The notes beneath the pieces were generated by a model. That model made no database searches. It worked only from the letters and a program-made list of their open reading frames with translations, and was not told the DNA's origin. The translations under genes and the position numbers were made by a program. DNA of 41,423 bases from Bacteroidia bacterium (GTDB lineage: Bacteria; Bacteroidota; Bacteroidia; Flavobacteriales; Flavobacteriaceae), in assembly GCA_030429455.1 (NCBI GenBank), contig JAUIFC010000012.1, positions 1 to 41,423 on the forward strand, read 5' to 3'. Position 1 is the stretch's first letter. Each line of letters begins with the position of its first letter. Below, piece by piece: positions 1 through 10,400 of the stretch.

Positions 1-526
1 ATTGTGAAGTTGTGGTGTTAAAATTTGATGGTATTATCTGATTTAATGTTGCCGTAGTATCCTCACAACTCTCAATACAATTGAGCTGAGCAAACCAGCC
101 TGTATTTTGAAAAAAGGCGGATGATATGAAGCGAAAAGTTAAGCATCCACTTAAGTTATTTTCAGACGCAATTAATGTAACCGGATTGTCGGAAGCACTA
201 AAGTTATCATCTATATCGAAAGAAACCAATAGAGGCGAGTTGTTATCTTGTCCGTCATAAACAAATAATTCTGTTGGAGCAGGCCCTAAGCCAATTTCAA
301 AAAACTGAACTACAAGTTTAAAATCAGCCATATCAGGGCAAATCGTATATGTAAAATCTTCATTATTATTATAACTACCATTTGCACCACCGCTGTCGTA
401 AAAATTACCTGTACATGTGGAGATAGTTGCATTTTGCATTATAAAATCTTGTGAATAAGTATTTTGAATTAAACACAAACTAAAGATGAAACCAAGATAG
501 ACTTTTTTAGCGTGAATGAAGTTCAT
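1..526 (-). CDS. Secreted CUB-domain-like protein, 5' part only (cut by window edge)
   Basis: An open frame runs from an ATG at 524-526 to the left edge (175 codons, no stop). Residues 1-28 form a Sec signal peptide ending near TYS-Q. The segment after it, which starts ATISTCTGNFYDSGG and continues with a Cys-Pro-Asp about 30 residues later, a LFVYDGQD strand and a Cys-Leu-Thr-Phe-Arg-Phe strand, has the layout of a CUB beta-sandwich. It ends in a Cys-rich linker (LNCIESCED), as in large flavobacterial surface proteins that carry CUB domains before PKD or adhesive domains and a T9SS tail. Those later parts lie outside the window. A perfect -7 box lies 30 bases upstream of the ATG, so the gene may have its own promoter although it follows the CHAT gene by only 62 bases. 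The CUB call rests on pattern only; secretion is fairly sure. Confidence 0.8.
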   Translation of the reverse strand, partial: MNFIHAKKVYLGFIFSLCLIQNTYSQDFIMQNATISTCTGNFYDSGGANGSYNNNEDFTYTICPDMADFKLVVQFFEIGLGPAPTELFVYDGQDNNSPLLVSFDIDDNFSASDNPVTLIASENNLSGCLTFRFISSAFFQNTGWFAQLNCIESCEDTTATLNQIIPSNFNTTTSQ

Positions 527-555
527 GAATATGAGGTTAATAAAAATTAAACAAT

Positions 556-563
556 CAAAAATA
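556..563 (-). promoter_or_regulatory. -7 promoter box for the CUB-domain gene
   Basis: On the minus strand the bases read TATTTTTG, a full match to the Bacteroidota -7 consensus TAnnTTTG. Transcription would start near 550 and give a leader of about 24 bases. No clear -33 TTTG is visible at the usual spacing, so this is a moderate call. Confidence 0.4.
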
Positions 564-588
564 CAAATACCCCAATAAATATTCAGAT

Positions 589-3372
589 TTATTTCTTTTT
601 TCTAAAAATGATAAAAATGATGAGTAATGTTGATATGCCCAAAACAAATCTCAACCAATCATCTGAACTTTCCACCACTGCAGCATCATCACCATACAAG
701 ACAAATCCAGCCCAATAATAAGGGTGTTTCAACTTTTCGATTTCGGTATTTGTCAAGTAGTCAATTTTTGCTTTTTGTAAAGCTGCAGATTTGGTTTCGC
801 CGTCTTTGAGGTAATCGTAAAAAGAGATCATGATTTGACTCGTAGTTTCGTCTGGAACTTCCCAAAGGCTCGCAATGGTGGCTGTTGTTCCGGCATAGTT
901 AAAAGCCCTTTGAAGCGAAGCCATGCTTGAGGTTCCATCTTCCTTTCCTATTCCTGTATTACAGGCACTTAGGACGGCTAAATCTGCTGGAATTTTTAGA
1001 GCATAGAGTTCTTCCAAATATAATTTTTCATCGTTTGCAAAATTAAAATGGCTAAAGCTAGGGTCTTCATCATCTACCGAGGCGTGCATGGCGAGGTGCA
1101 AAATGTTGCCTTTGGTTTTGTTTTCAATAAAATTGGTTTTAGTCGCTTTTTCTCCAATAAAAGATTCCGAAGGAAATAAGCTTTCCAACCATTTGGCTTC
1201 TTTTTGAGCACCTTCAAGAAAAACAGGCTCGCTTCTCGTTACCAGTTGAGTAGATTTGGAAGCATACTCTGGGGCGAATATGGTCGATTTTGGTTGTGCT
1301 TGTTTTTTTACGCTATCAGCAATACGGACAAACCTTAAGTGCGAAGAATAATGAATTGCTTTTTCTTTGATGAGATAATCTGAATTATAAATCAAGGTTT
1401 CAAACGGCAAATTGTAAATCGGCGTGTCCGGAACTACTATTAGAGATTCAAAATTGAAAGCTGATTTTGGTAATAACAATTCAGTCAATTTAGGATTAAT
1501 TTCTCGAGAATTACCTGATTGTTCTAATAGTTTTAAATGTGACTTTACCAATTCTTTTTCATCAGATTCCCAAAGCTTATAGTCAAATGAAATATCGGTT
1601 TTGGTAATCGAAATTATGACAAATTGATCGTAAAAAAATAAGTATTTCAGAACTATCTCATTGGAGTTTAACTGGTCCTGAAATTCAGAAATTAAAAAAT
1701 TATTCTGTGTGTAGTTTGCTAGAATTGGATAATTTTCGGCTATCACTTTATGTAAACTGCTAAGCTCAACTTGTAAAGAATCTTCTCGTTTTGCTTGCCG
1801 CTCTTTTTTGGCAGCAATTATTTGTTTCCTGAGATTGTATTCAATATTTTCTAAAGAATCGATTAAAGGAAATTGTGCTATGTTTCGACTTTGGCTAAAC
1901 TTTCTCCAGGCAAATGCGTTGTTAATATTTTCAATATTGGTAACAAAAGCCTCTTTCTCGTCAAACTTCTCCTTATTTAAATACAGTTTGTTGTTCAGAA
2001 TCTTATAAAACAATTGTTTGTTTCCAACACTTAAGTCTAAATTTTTATGTCCTTCTAAAAACTCGTTGTAAGCGAGGTTATTCAAAATATTGGAATATTC
2101 AATAGCCTTTTGTTCATCTGTAAATTTATCCATCAACGTATAAGCCATATACTCCAATTGTTTAGCATCGTTTATGTATTGGTATCTTGAAGCATAATTG
2201 CTAAAGTCAGATTTCAAACTGTCTGTTGAATTATGCATAAATCTGATGGCCTTGGTATAGTAGAAAAGAGTAGAATCTAAAACTTTGTTTTCTGCATAAA
2301 TGTCTCCTTTAAAAACATAGGTTTCTTCGACGTTGTAGGTGTTGGGCTCAAAATGATTTAAGATGCTATCAATTTGAGCTAAAGCTAAATTTGTTTTTCC
2401 TAATAGATTCAAGACATTTGCTCTAAACCGCAAAAACTCCGTCACATTTCGTTTAGGTTCTTGCGATTTTTCACTTAAACTGATGGCCTTTTCAATGTAA
2501 TCTAAAGATTTGGGGTAATCTTTCAACTCTTTATAAAAATCACTTACATAATATAAGGCACCAACAAATAGTGAAAGATTGGAAATCTGTGATCGATTTT
2601 GTGGATTTTGAAGTGTTTCTGTCGTTGTATAAATGGAGTCTAATTGGGATAAATTATAGTCAATACGTGCCTTTAAGCCTTCTTTTTTGTCTAAGTATTC
2701 TTCAAGATTTTCATCTTTTAGATAGAGTGCTTGGTCATAATTTAATAGTAAATCTGTTCTGTAGTATCTTATCCAAGCATAGCGTTGTGACTCTTTGGTT
2801 TCATTTGAAATAGATTCTGCTATTTTTCTAATCTTTTCAACTTCAACTTTAGCTTTGTCGTAAAATCCTAGTGCGGAGTAGATTCTAAATTTTCGTTGAT
2901 ATAACCAAGCATGCCTTCCTGGTCTTATGAAATCTGTCGTGTTTATAAATTCTTCGGCTTCAAGAGCTACAGCAAGCGCTTTTTTGTAGCGACGAAGGCT
3001 GTAATACCTCGTCATCAAATCGTATAAAATGCCATAGTTAGTATTTACTATGGCTTTGTCTTTTTCTTTCGGAATGTATGTTAAAGCCGCTTCAAAACCA
3101 GCTATCGACCCATAAAAATTATTGAAACGGTTATTAGCATAGCCAATATAAGCCGTAATTCTAGCCATGGTGATACTGTCTTGTGCATTTTGTAATTCAA
3201 ATTTTTTAGCGTAATGGCTTAAATCAATTATTTTCTGGTAGTCTTTTGCTTTATAATGTACAGCTTGAAGTGCGTAAATACTATCAAGTTCTGCTTTGTG
3301 GCTATGCTGAGCTGTAACTATGAGAGGCGATATGCAATAGAGGACACAAAAAAGCAAATGTTTAAATTTCAT
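589..3372 (-). CDS. TPR-CHAT (caspase-like) protein with C-terminal membrane anchor
   Basis: The 927-residue product has a signal peptide (residues 1-21, cleavage near VTA-Q), then TPR-like helical repeats over roughly residues 30-500, a charged coiled-coil linker, and a CHAT domain at about 640-895. The CHAT catalytic pair is visible: His763 in LHLAMHAS and Cys804 in VLSACNTG, followed by the family's SLWEVPDETT strand and a YYWAGFVLYG end. Residues 907-924 form one transmembrane helix ending in RKKK, which suggests a bulk outside the cytoplasm with a short inner tail. CHAT domains are clan CD peptidases related to separase and caspases, so proteolysis or a scaffold role is possible; the substrate is unknown. 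It has its own promoter candidate (3398-3429) and lies downstream of the surface-protein operon and its terminator. Domain call is strong, function inferred. Confidence 0.9.
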   Translation of the reverse strand: MKFKHLLFCVLYCISPLIVTAQHSHKAELDSIYALQAVHYKAKDYQKIIDLSHYAKKFELQNAQDSITMARITAYIGYANNRFNNFYGSIAGFEAALTYIPKEKDKAIVNTNYGILYDLMTRYYSLRRYKKALAVALEAEEFINTTDFIRPGRHAWLYQRKFRIYSALGFYDKAKVEVEKIRKIAESISNETKESQRYAWIRYYRTDLLLNYDQALYLKDENLEEYLDKKEGLKARIDYNLSQLDSIYTTTETLQNPQNRSQISNLSLFVGALYYVSDFYKELKDYPKSLDYIEKAISLSEKSQEPKRNVTEFLRFRANVLNLLGKTNLALAQIDSILNHFEPNTYNVEETYVFKGDIYAENKVLDSTLFYYTKAIRFMHNSTDSLKSDFSNYASRYQYINDAKQLEYMAYTLMDKFTDEQKAIEYSNILNNLAYNEFLEGHKNLDLSVGNKQLFYKILNNKLYLNKEKFDEKEAFVTNIENINNAFAWRKFSQSRNIAQFPLIDSLENIEYNLRKQIIAAKKERQAKREDSLQVELSSLHKVIAENYPILANYTQNNFLISEFQDQLNSNEIVLKYLFFYDQFVIISITKTDISFDYKLWESDEKELVKSHLKLLEQSGNSREINPKLTELLLPKSAFNFESLIVVPDTPIYNLPFETLIYNSDYLIKEKAIHYSSHLRFVRIADSVKKQAQPKSTIFAPEYASKSTQLVTRSEPVFLEGAQKEAKWLESLFPSESFIGEKATKTNFIENKTKGNILHLAMHASVDDEDPSFSHFNFANDEKLYLEELYALKIPADLAVLSACNTGIGKEDGTSSMASLQRAFNYAGTTATIASLWEVPDETTSQIMISFYDYLKDGETKSAALQKAKIDYLTNTEIEKLKHPYYWAGFVLYGDDAAVVESSDDWLRFVLGISTLLIIFIIFRKKK

Positions 3373-3397
3373 AGCTACAATTCTTTCAATGAGAATT

Positions 3398-3429
3398 CTA
3401 AATTAAAACTAATTACTTGTTAATCCAAA
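3398..3429 (-). promoter_or_regulatory. Promoter for the TPR-CHAT gene (-33/-7)
   Basis: On the minus strand a TTTG (3426-3429) is followed by exactly 20 bases and then TAATTTAG (3398-3405), which matches TAnnTTTG at all fixed positions but one. The predicted start site near 3392 leaves a leader of about 20 bases. Spacing and both boxes fit the Bacteroidota housekeeping promoter. Confidence 0.5.
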
Positions 3430-3476
3430 TCATCAGCACATTAAAGAAAGATTAAATCTTTTTAGAAATAAAAAAA

Positions 3477-3498
3477 CAACCTGAATTTCTTCAGGTTG
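3477..3498 (-). terminator. Rho-independent terminator of the surface-protein operon
   Basis: A perfect 9-bp stem, CAACCTGAA / TTCAGGTTG, encloses a 4-base loop and is followed on the minus strand by a run of seven T and then ATTT (3466-3476). It lies just past the degraded lipoprotein copy, so it ends the transcript that comes from 12540. It also separates that operon from the CHAT gene. Confidence 0.75.
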
Positions 3499-3571
3499 CC
3501 TTCCGCAATCCCATCTGTTATCATACAAGGAATTGGGATTCTGTTTTTACATAATCGATTTAGGTATTATT

Positions 3572-3806
3572 TCATAAACTGTAGTGTTTTGCAATCTCTA
3601 GGGCAATTTCTTTAATTTCTTTTCCAGAGTTTGTTGTATTGCCATTATTTTGAGGCGTAATGCTGTAAAGGATATCATCTTTTAGAATTTGTAACTGCTA
3701 CAACCTCTTCGCTGTTCATGTCTTTTTGCTTCGTTTTACTATTTTCACTTTTGCATGAAGCTAAACACAAAATGACTAATAACAGATTAAATTTAAAGTA
3801 TTTCAT
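3572..3806 (-). pseudogene. Degraded, internally deleted copy of the adjacent lipoprotein gene
   Basis: An ATG at 3804-3806 opens a lipoprotein leader (lipobox LASC) that runs about 40 codons and then stops. Shifting frame gives LQILKDDILYSITPQNN followed by KEIKEIALEIAKHYSL and a stop at 3572. This second piece aligns without gaps to LKIKFKGYTLNVYPPTN and then to DYKDIAIKIAKAAGYVN at the C terminus of the intact neighbour (3819-4460). So both ends of the family are present, in different frames, with the middle (about 130 codons, including the Cys-containing core) missing. It starts 12 bases after the neighbour's stop, which points to tandem duplication, then deletion and frameshift. A short secreted peptide of about 43 residues could still be made. 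Confidence 0.7.
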
Positions 3807-3818
3807 AAGACGATATTT

Positions 3819-4460
3819 TTAGTTGACGTATCCAGCTGCTTTAGCTATCTTTATGGCAATATCTTTATAGTCTCGGTTTTGGGCAGCTTCTTCTTGGTTA
3901 GCCCTGTTGGTTGGCGGATAGACATTCAGCGTGTAGCCTTTAAATTTAATTTTCAATTCCTTAGCACTCGCTTTCCATATTGCTGCCAATCCTAAGCCAT
4001 CAACCCATTCTGAAGAATTAGATATCGACTTTTGAAGTGCCCAGGCTTCTTGCCAGTTTTCGCCACCTCCTGTGGCTTCATGAACTTCGCCCATGTGCTC
4101 ATCTTTGCCGATTTCTCTGTTTACAGAAATGGAACCTTTTAACCAAAGAAAATCAGATGCCCCAGATTCCACATAAAAGGAGCATATTGGTGTAGAAGTC
4201 GCTTGTCTGTTGGGGTTGGTCAAAGGGTCGTCTAGAACTATTTGGCTTGCCGATACGCCATATAATTTTGCTATATCCGCAGTGTTTAATTGGTCGCATG
4301 CGCTCATGCCATCACGGTAATCTATCAGATTGCTCTCGAAATTATTGTTCACAAAGCTAGTATCGCCCATTTCTGAAACGTCCACCTGTTTCTTGTCCTG
4401 CGCGCAAGCCATAAAAAGAAATGCAATAGAGTAAAGGCTAATGATTAATTTAGTTTTCAT
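3819..4460 (-). CDS. Cys-containing lipoprotein of unknown function
   Basis: A 213-residue lipoprotein: leader with lipobox FMAC (Cys19), then an acidic linker. The mature domain has two further cysteines, Cys55 in SACDQLN and Cys93 in PICSFYV, plausibly paired. The layout, with a Cys followed by a helix (TADIAKLYGV) and a second Cys entering a beta strand, recalls DUF3558-type lipoproteins, but I cannot confirm membership. The gene is the third in an operon: its ATG sits 4 bases after the stop of the giant surface-protein gene, and a broken copy of it follows. The tight linkage suggests it is co-produced with, and perhaps helps fold, anchor or recognise, the giant protein. Function is not established. 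Confidence 0.8.
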   Translation of the reverse strand: MKTKLIISLYSIAFLFMACAQDKKQVDVSEMGDTSFVNNNFESNLIDYRDGMSACDQLNTADIAKLYGVSASQIVLDDPLTNPNRQATSTPICSFYVESGASDFLWLKGSISVNREIGKDEHMGEVHEATGGGENWQEAWALQKSISNSSEWVDGLGLAAIWKASAKELKIKFKGYTLNVYPPTNRANQEEAAQNRDYKDIAIKIAKAAGYVN

Positions 4461-4464
4461 ACTT

Positions 4465-7400
4465 TTAGTTTATAATTAGTTTTTGAGTTGAAGTTGCGTT
4501 TTCAGAATATACTTTCAGCAGATAAGTGCCTTGGGATAATTGACTGACATCTATTTGTTTTTCAGTTGAATTAAATGCCTTATCTGATAAAACAACTCTG
4601 CCATTGATGTCTAAAATTTGAATGTTCTGAATGCCTTCTGGAGCGTTTATGAAAATCCTATCCTTTGCCGGATTTGGATAAAAACTGAAGTCTAAACCAT
4701 TATCAAAATCTGCATTGGCCATGGTTTCTTCAGTAATTTCGATTGTAAAATCGCCAACGAAAGCATTATCGTTTTGTGGGAGTATGCCACTTGACCCAGC
4801 ATCTACCCATACTTGAATATAGTAGTCATCTCCCGGCACCAAATTATCGACCAGAATGCCATCTACACCACAGGCTATGGGGAGAGCAGCCAAACAATCG
4901 TCGTAAACTGCTACTTTTAATAGGCCACCCCCATTTATTGAAATAGAGATGATGCCAGAAGCCGGGCCATCAAGCTTGTACCAAACATCAAAAATCGTAA
5001 TGCCCGATTGCTGGCAACTAGGATCTAATCCGCTTGGCGTTGAGCTGAAAGTCGTACCTGGTGTTGGAACATTATAAGCCAATAGTGGCGCATCTATACA
5101 ATCGTCGTTATCAGGCTCACAATCCAGTCCATAGCCTGTTTGCGGATCTTTGTTAAACCAGTTGGCAAAACTATAATTCACGTCATCAACTTCGATACAG
5201 GTCAGGTTAGGATTGTTGGTCACATCAAAATCACTGTCATCAATGAGGGTGTTGGTACCATTTTGTAAGTACATGTTAACTAAATTGTTCCCACTTGCAA
5301 AAACTGTATTTAATGCTGGATTTTGATTAAGGTCTAATTGTGTAAGCTCGTTGTCTGAAACGTCAATAAAGGATAAATTTATCAGCATGGAGATATCAAT
5401 ACTGCTCAATAAGTTCCCATACAAATAGAAACTGCTCAATGACGTATTATTACTTAAATCTATATCTGTAATCAGATTATTCCCCAATTCGAAGCTTATC
5501 AAATTTGGGTTATTGGATAAATCGATAGAAGATAACTGGTTTTGAAATAAATTTAAAAATTCAAGTTGGGTATTTTGATCTAAAGACACCGAAGTTATTG
5601 AATTGTTAGGTAACCACAAATCAGTAAGATCTGTAAAATATTCAATGCCTTGTAGTGATGAAATATTATAACTATTCGCTAAAATACTGGTGACACCTGT
5701 TGCATTGCTTAAAGACATCAAGCCATTAACAGTTAAATCGCTGTCAATCCCATCGTCTATTAGTGCTTGCTCAAAATTAGGATCCTGAATAGGCACTAAA
5801 TCTGAACAATTTATATTGAAAAAAGACTGGCTGTCAAAATTAAACTGCGGCTGATTGTTTAACCAGTTATTCACACTAAAGGCCGGATCATCGACTAAGA
5901 TACAACCCAGGTTTGGATTGTTTTGCGCCTGAAAACTGATTAGATTCGTGTTGTTGCCATTTTGTATATTAATTGAAGACAATAAGTTATTATTGCTGTC
6001 ACAAATTATGGTAGTAAGATTTGGATTTTGAGATAAATCTAAATCAAGAATAAAGTTATTCGAGACATTCAACTCCGTAAGTTGTGGAAGAAAACTAACA
6101 TTAAAGTTTTGTAAGTTATTATTGTCTAAAATCAGTCTTTCTATCAACAAGCTTGCAGAAAAATCATAAACAGTAAACTGATTGTTGGACGCAACAACAT
6201 TTATCAAATTTGGACTTGTACTGAGGTCTAAAAAATTAATCAAATTACCACTCACATCTAAATTTTCTAAGGAAGCCACCAAAAGTTGAGTCACTGTCGT
6301 AATTTGGTTGTTAGACACGTTGAGGTCGATTAAACTCGTATTTAAACTTAAGTCCAGATTCGTAATGCTGTTATTGCTGAGGTCAAGATTTTCTAAAGCC
6401 GTATTTAATGAAACATCCATAGAACTGATCTGATTTGCAGAGGCGTTCAGATGAATTAAACTTGTATTCGCACTCGTGTCTAAAGCTGAAATAGAATTGC
6501 CTCCGACATTCAAATTTTCTAATAGAATAAATTCTGAAAGATCTATTGCTGAAATCGAGTTGTTGCTCAGGTCTAAATCGGTTAGATCGTAAAAGAACTC
6601 AAGACCTGCAATATCTGCAATTCCATAATTGCTGGCCCATATAGTTGTTACTCCAAAAGTATCGCCTTGAAGAATTTGCCCATTAATTACGCCATCCGAA
6701 TCGATATTATTATCAATTAGTGCTTGCTCAAATCCTGAATCAGGGATGGAGATGACTTGAGGCACGCTGCAATCCAAACTAAAGATGACTTGATTGTCTA
6801 CACTCGTCCAGTTCGCATCGCTATAGGTGACGTCATCCACTTGAATACAGGTGAGTTGTGGATTGTTAATGGCCGCAAAATCTGTAAAGTTGGTATTATT
6901 TCCATTTTGAACATTAAGCGACTGTAATCCGTTACTACTGCAAAATAGGCTGTTAAGGTTTGTATTCTGAGACAAATCTAAATTTACAATTTGATTGTTG
7001 TTTATTTTGAGTTCTTCCAATGCAACTAAATCAGCTATTGAACTTAAATCGGAAGAGTTTAAGCCATTAAAATTGACTTCTAAAATCTCTAAAGCCGCAT
7101 TATTACTGGAATATGTAATAGCAAACAGGTTATTATTATTTAGTTGAAGGGTTTTAAGATTTGGGTTGTCCGTAATGTTTAAACTGCCAAGATTATTGTT
7201 ATTAGCCAGAATAGTAATAAGACTTGAAGAATTAGGCAGTAATAAGCTGGTAAGAGCATTGTTTATTACATTTACACTTACTAGATTGTCAAGACCAAAA
7301 AGATCTAAGGTTGAAAGATTATTTACAGATAAAACAAGGTTGGATAACTCGTCATTTTGGCTAAGATCGACACTGGTCAAATTGTTATCAAAGGCATTAA

Positions 7401-10400
7401 GAACTTGCAAATCTTCAAAGAATTCAATGCCTGTGAGGTCAGAAATATTTTTTGAACTCACATCCAGACTTAACACATTTTCGGCGTCATCCTCGTCCAT
7501 TAATCCATTAACCACACCATCAGAATCCAGGTTCAAGTCGATGAGTGCTTGTTCAAAATTTGGATCGGGTATATTAAAAAATATAGGCTGACTACAATCT
7601 ATACTAAAAAACATTTGAGGGTCTATAAATGTCCAATTGGTGTTACTGTAGTTTACATCATCTACATTAATGCATTCTAACTCGGGATTTTGACTGACAT
7701 TGAAATCATTGCTACTAATTTGTGAATTATTACCGTTTTTGATATCTAACTCCTCAAGCATGTTTATTGGGGCACGTAGTCTGGTAAGGTTTGGGTTTTG
7801 AGACAAGTCTAAAATTGTCAGGTTGTTTTGACTAATCTCTAACTCGACTAAATTTGGTAGTCCAGTTGGGTCGAACGCACTTAGATTGTTCGCACTTAAG
7901 TTCACTTCTTCAAGAAGTGAGTTAGCAGAAACATCTATACTTGAAATTTGATTAATACTTAAATCCAAATCATCTAAATTAGGCAATGAGGAAAGATCGA
8001 TTGCCGTAAGATTATTATCATACAACCATAAATTTTCTAATTGCGTATTAGCGTTTAGATCTACGGTAGTTAAGTTGTTTTCATAGGCATATATAGTGAT
8101 TAAACTGGTAAAATGTTCTATTCCTGTGAGGTCTGTGATGCCATAATTGCCTACAAATAAAAATAACTTTGCAGTAGCATTACCTTTGAACATTAACCCG
8201 TTAATAATTCCATCGGTATCAGTTCCATTATCAATTAAGGCTTGCTCAAAATTCGGGTCTGGAATATTGATTAAGTCGTTACAATCGGGTGTGAAAAAAC
8301 TTTGAGGATCGATGTCCGTCCAGTTTGCATTGCTAAAGGCAATATCATCAACCTGAATACAAGTTAGATTTGGATTATTCAAGGCATTGAAGTTGGTAAT
8401 ACTTGTATTATTAGAATTTTTGATGTCAACACTTTGCAATTGGTTGTCATTACAGACCACAGAGGTTAAACTCAAATTTTGAGTTAAGTCTAATTCCGTT
8501 AAGTTGTTATTAGATACATTGAGCGTTTGCAAATTGATAAAGGCGTCAATTCCCGTTAAGTCAGAAATATTTTTGGAGCTCACATCTAAATCTACAGTCG
8601 CTAAAGCTTCACTTTCTAAAATTTGACCATTAACAATATTATCCGAATCAATACCAAGATCGATCAACGCTTGTTCGAAATCAGGATCGGGAATTAAAAC
8701 GGCTTCAGGCACATCGTTAAAGGCACTTACGGCAATTAGGGGTAACTTTCGTTCGCCATTGTAAGAACCAAACTCACCACCAACAATAAGTCGTCCATCG
8801 TTATCCAAATGAAGGGCATTGACATCACCAATAAAGTTCGTTTCAATGTCTATGCCTTCAGGTACATTAGCATTATCTGGATTAAATGTATCGTCAAGAG
8901 TTCCATCTGCATTTAAGCGAAATACACCTCGGATATCGCGAATTGTACCAGCAGGGAGTTCAACTTCTTCTATATCGCCACCAACTATAATTTTTCCGTC
9001 ACTTTGAACTGCAATATCAAAACCTTCATTTGGTGTTTCAGGACTATCGAATGGTATGTACGGATTACCACTAAAGTAAAGCTTATAAGTACTGAAGTTT
9101 TTTCCGGTACCTAATTCGATAAATCGTCCGGTGATGTAAATATTACTGCTATCGTCAAAGGTGATGTCATTTACTTTAGCATTAGAAAAGACACCAACAA
9201 CCGTGAAGTCAAAGCTGGGGTCTATACTCCCATCAGCATTTAAACGAACAACAGCATTGGTATTCGATCCCACAAAATTGCTATAGGATAATCCAGCGTA
9301 TATAAACCCATTTTGATCCATAGCTACGGCATAAACCCTAAAGGAAATGTTAGAGTTAAAACTGGTATCTAAGCTACCATCTGTATTAAGTCGAATTAAT
9401 CGGTTGACTGAGGAGCCGTTATAACTTAAAAAATTGCCACCAACCAATATTTTTCCATCGGGTTGGATAAACGTACATTCGACTACGCTATTAAACCCAC
9501 TGCCAGTAATAAAGGTGTTGTCAAGACTTCCATCTGGATTTAATCTGGCAATCCTGTTGACGGAAGTACCGTTATATTCATTAAAATCACCTCCAACGAT
9601 GACTTTATCATCTTGCTGAACGGCTAAACACATCACTTCGTCCTCAAATCCATTGTCATCATCCGTACCTGTGCTGAAACTGGTATCTAGCGATCCATCG
9701 GCATTTATTTTTGCAATATTGTTGCTAAGCTGGTCACTGTATTCGTCGAATTGACCTCCAACATAATAGCCTGAACTATGAGGTTTAATGTCATTGACCC
9801 GAATAGTATTGTTCAAAGTAATTGAAGGTCCAAATCGTTGATTAAATGTGAAATCAAGATCGCCAGAAGGTGTTATTTTTAGGATGTTATCTCTTTTGAA
9901 ATATTGATATTCAGTAAACGCACCAGTTAATAGGAGGCTGCCATCACTAAGTATGTTGGTATTTAAACTCGGGAAGGATGGTTTTCCTACAGAATTATTA
10001 TAGGTTGTATCTAAAGACCCATCGGGATTAAGTCTGGCTACCTGGGAAATTTGAACACCGTCAAATAGGTTAAATCCGCCGCTGACAACTAGTTTTCCAT
10101 CTGGTTGTAGGCTTACCGATTCCAGATCTGCAGATGACGCAGATCCAGGCGAAAATTCATTTTGAGCACCAACAGGAACGTTAAAAGAACTGTCGATAGT
10201 TCCATCATCATTAAGACGGACGATATTGTTGACAGCAGTTCCGTTATAGTCAGTAAAATCACCGACAACGACAATTTTACCGTCTGGCTGAAGAATCATG
10301 TCGTTGACATCGTCATTAAAACCAGTTCCTACAACAAAATTAGGATCATTAGAGCCATCAGTATTCAATCTGGTGATGTAAGCGCTTGAAACCCCATTAC

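Noticed and set aside
7166..7591. Plus-strand open frame of 141 codons inside the giant gene
   Set aside because: It is the reverse-complement shadow of a strongly repetitive LRR coding region and has no promoter, signal or family match.
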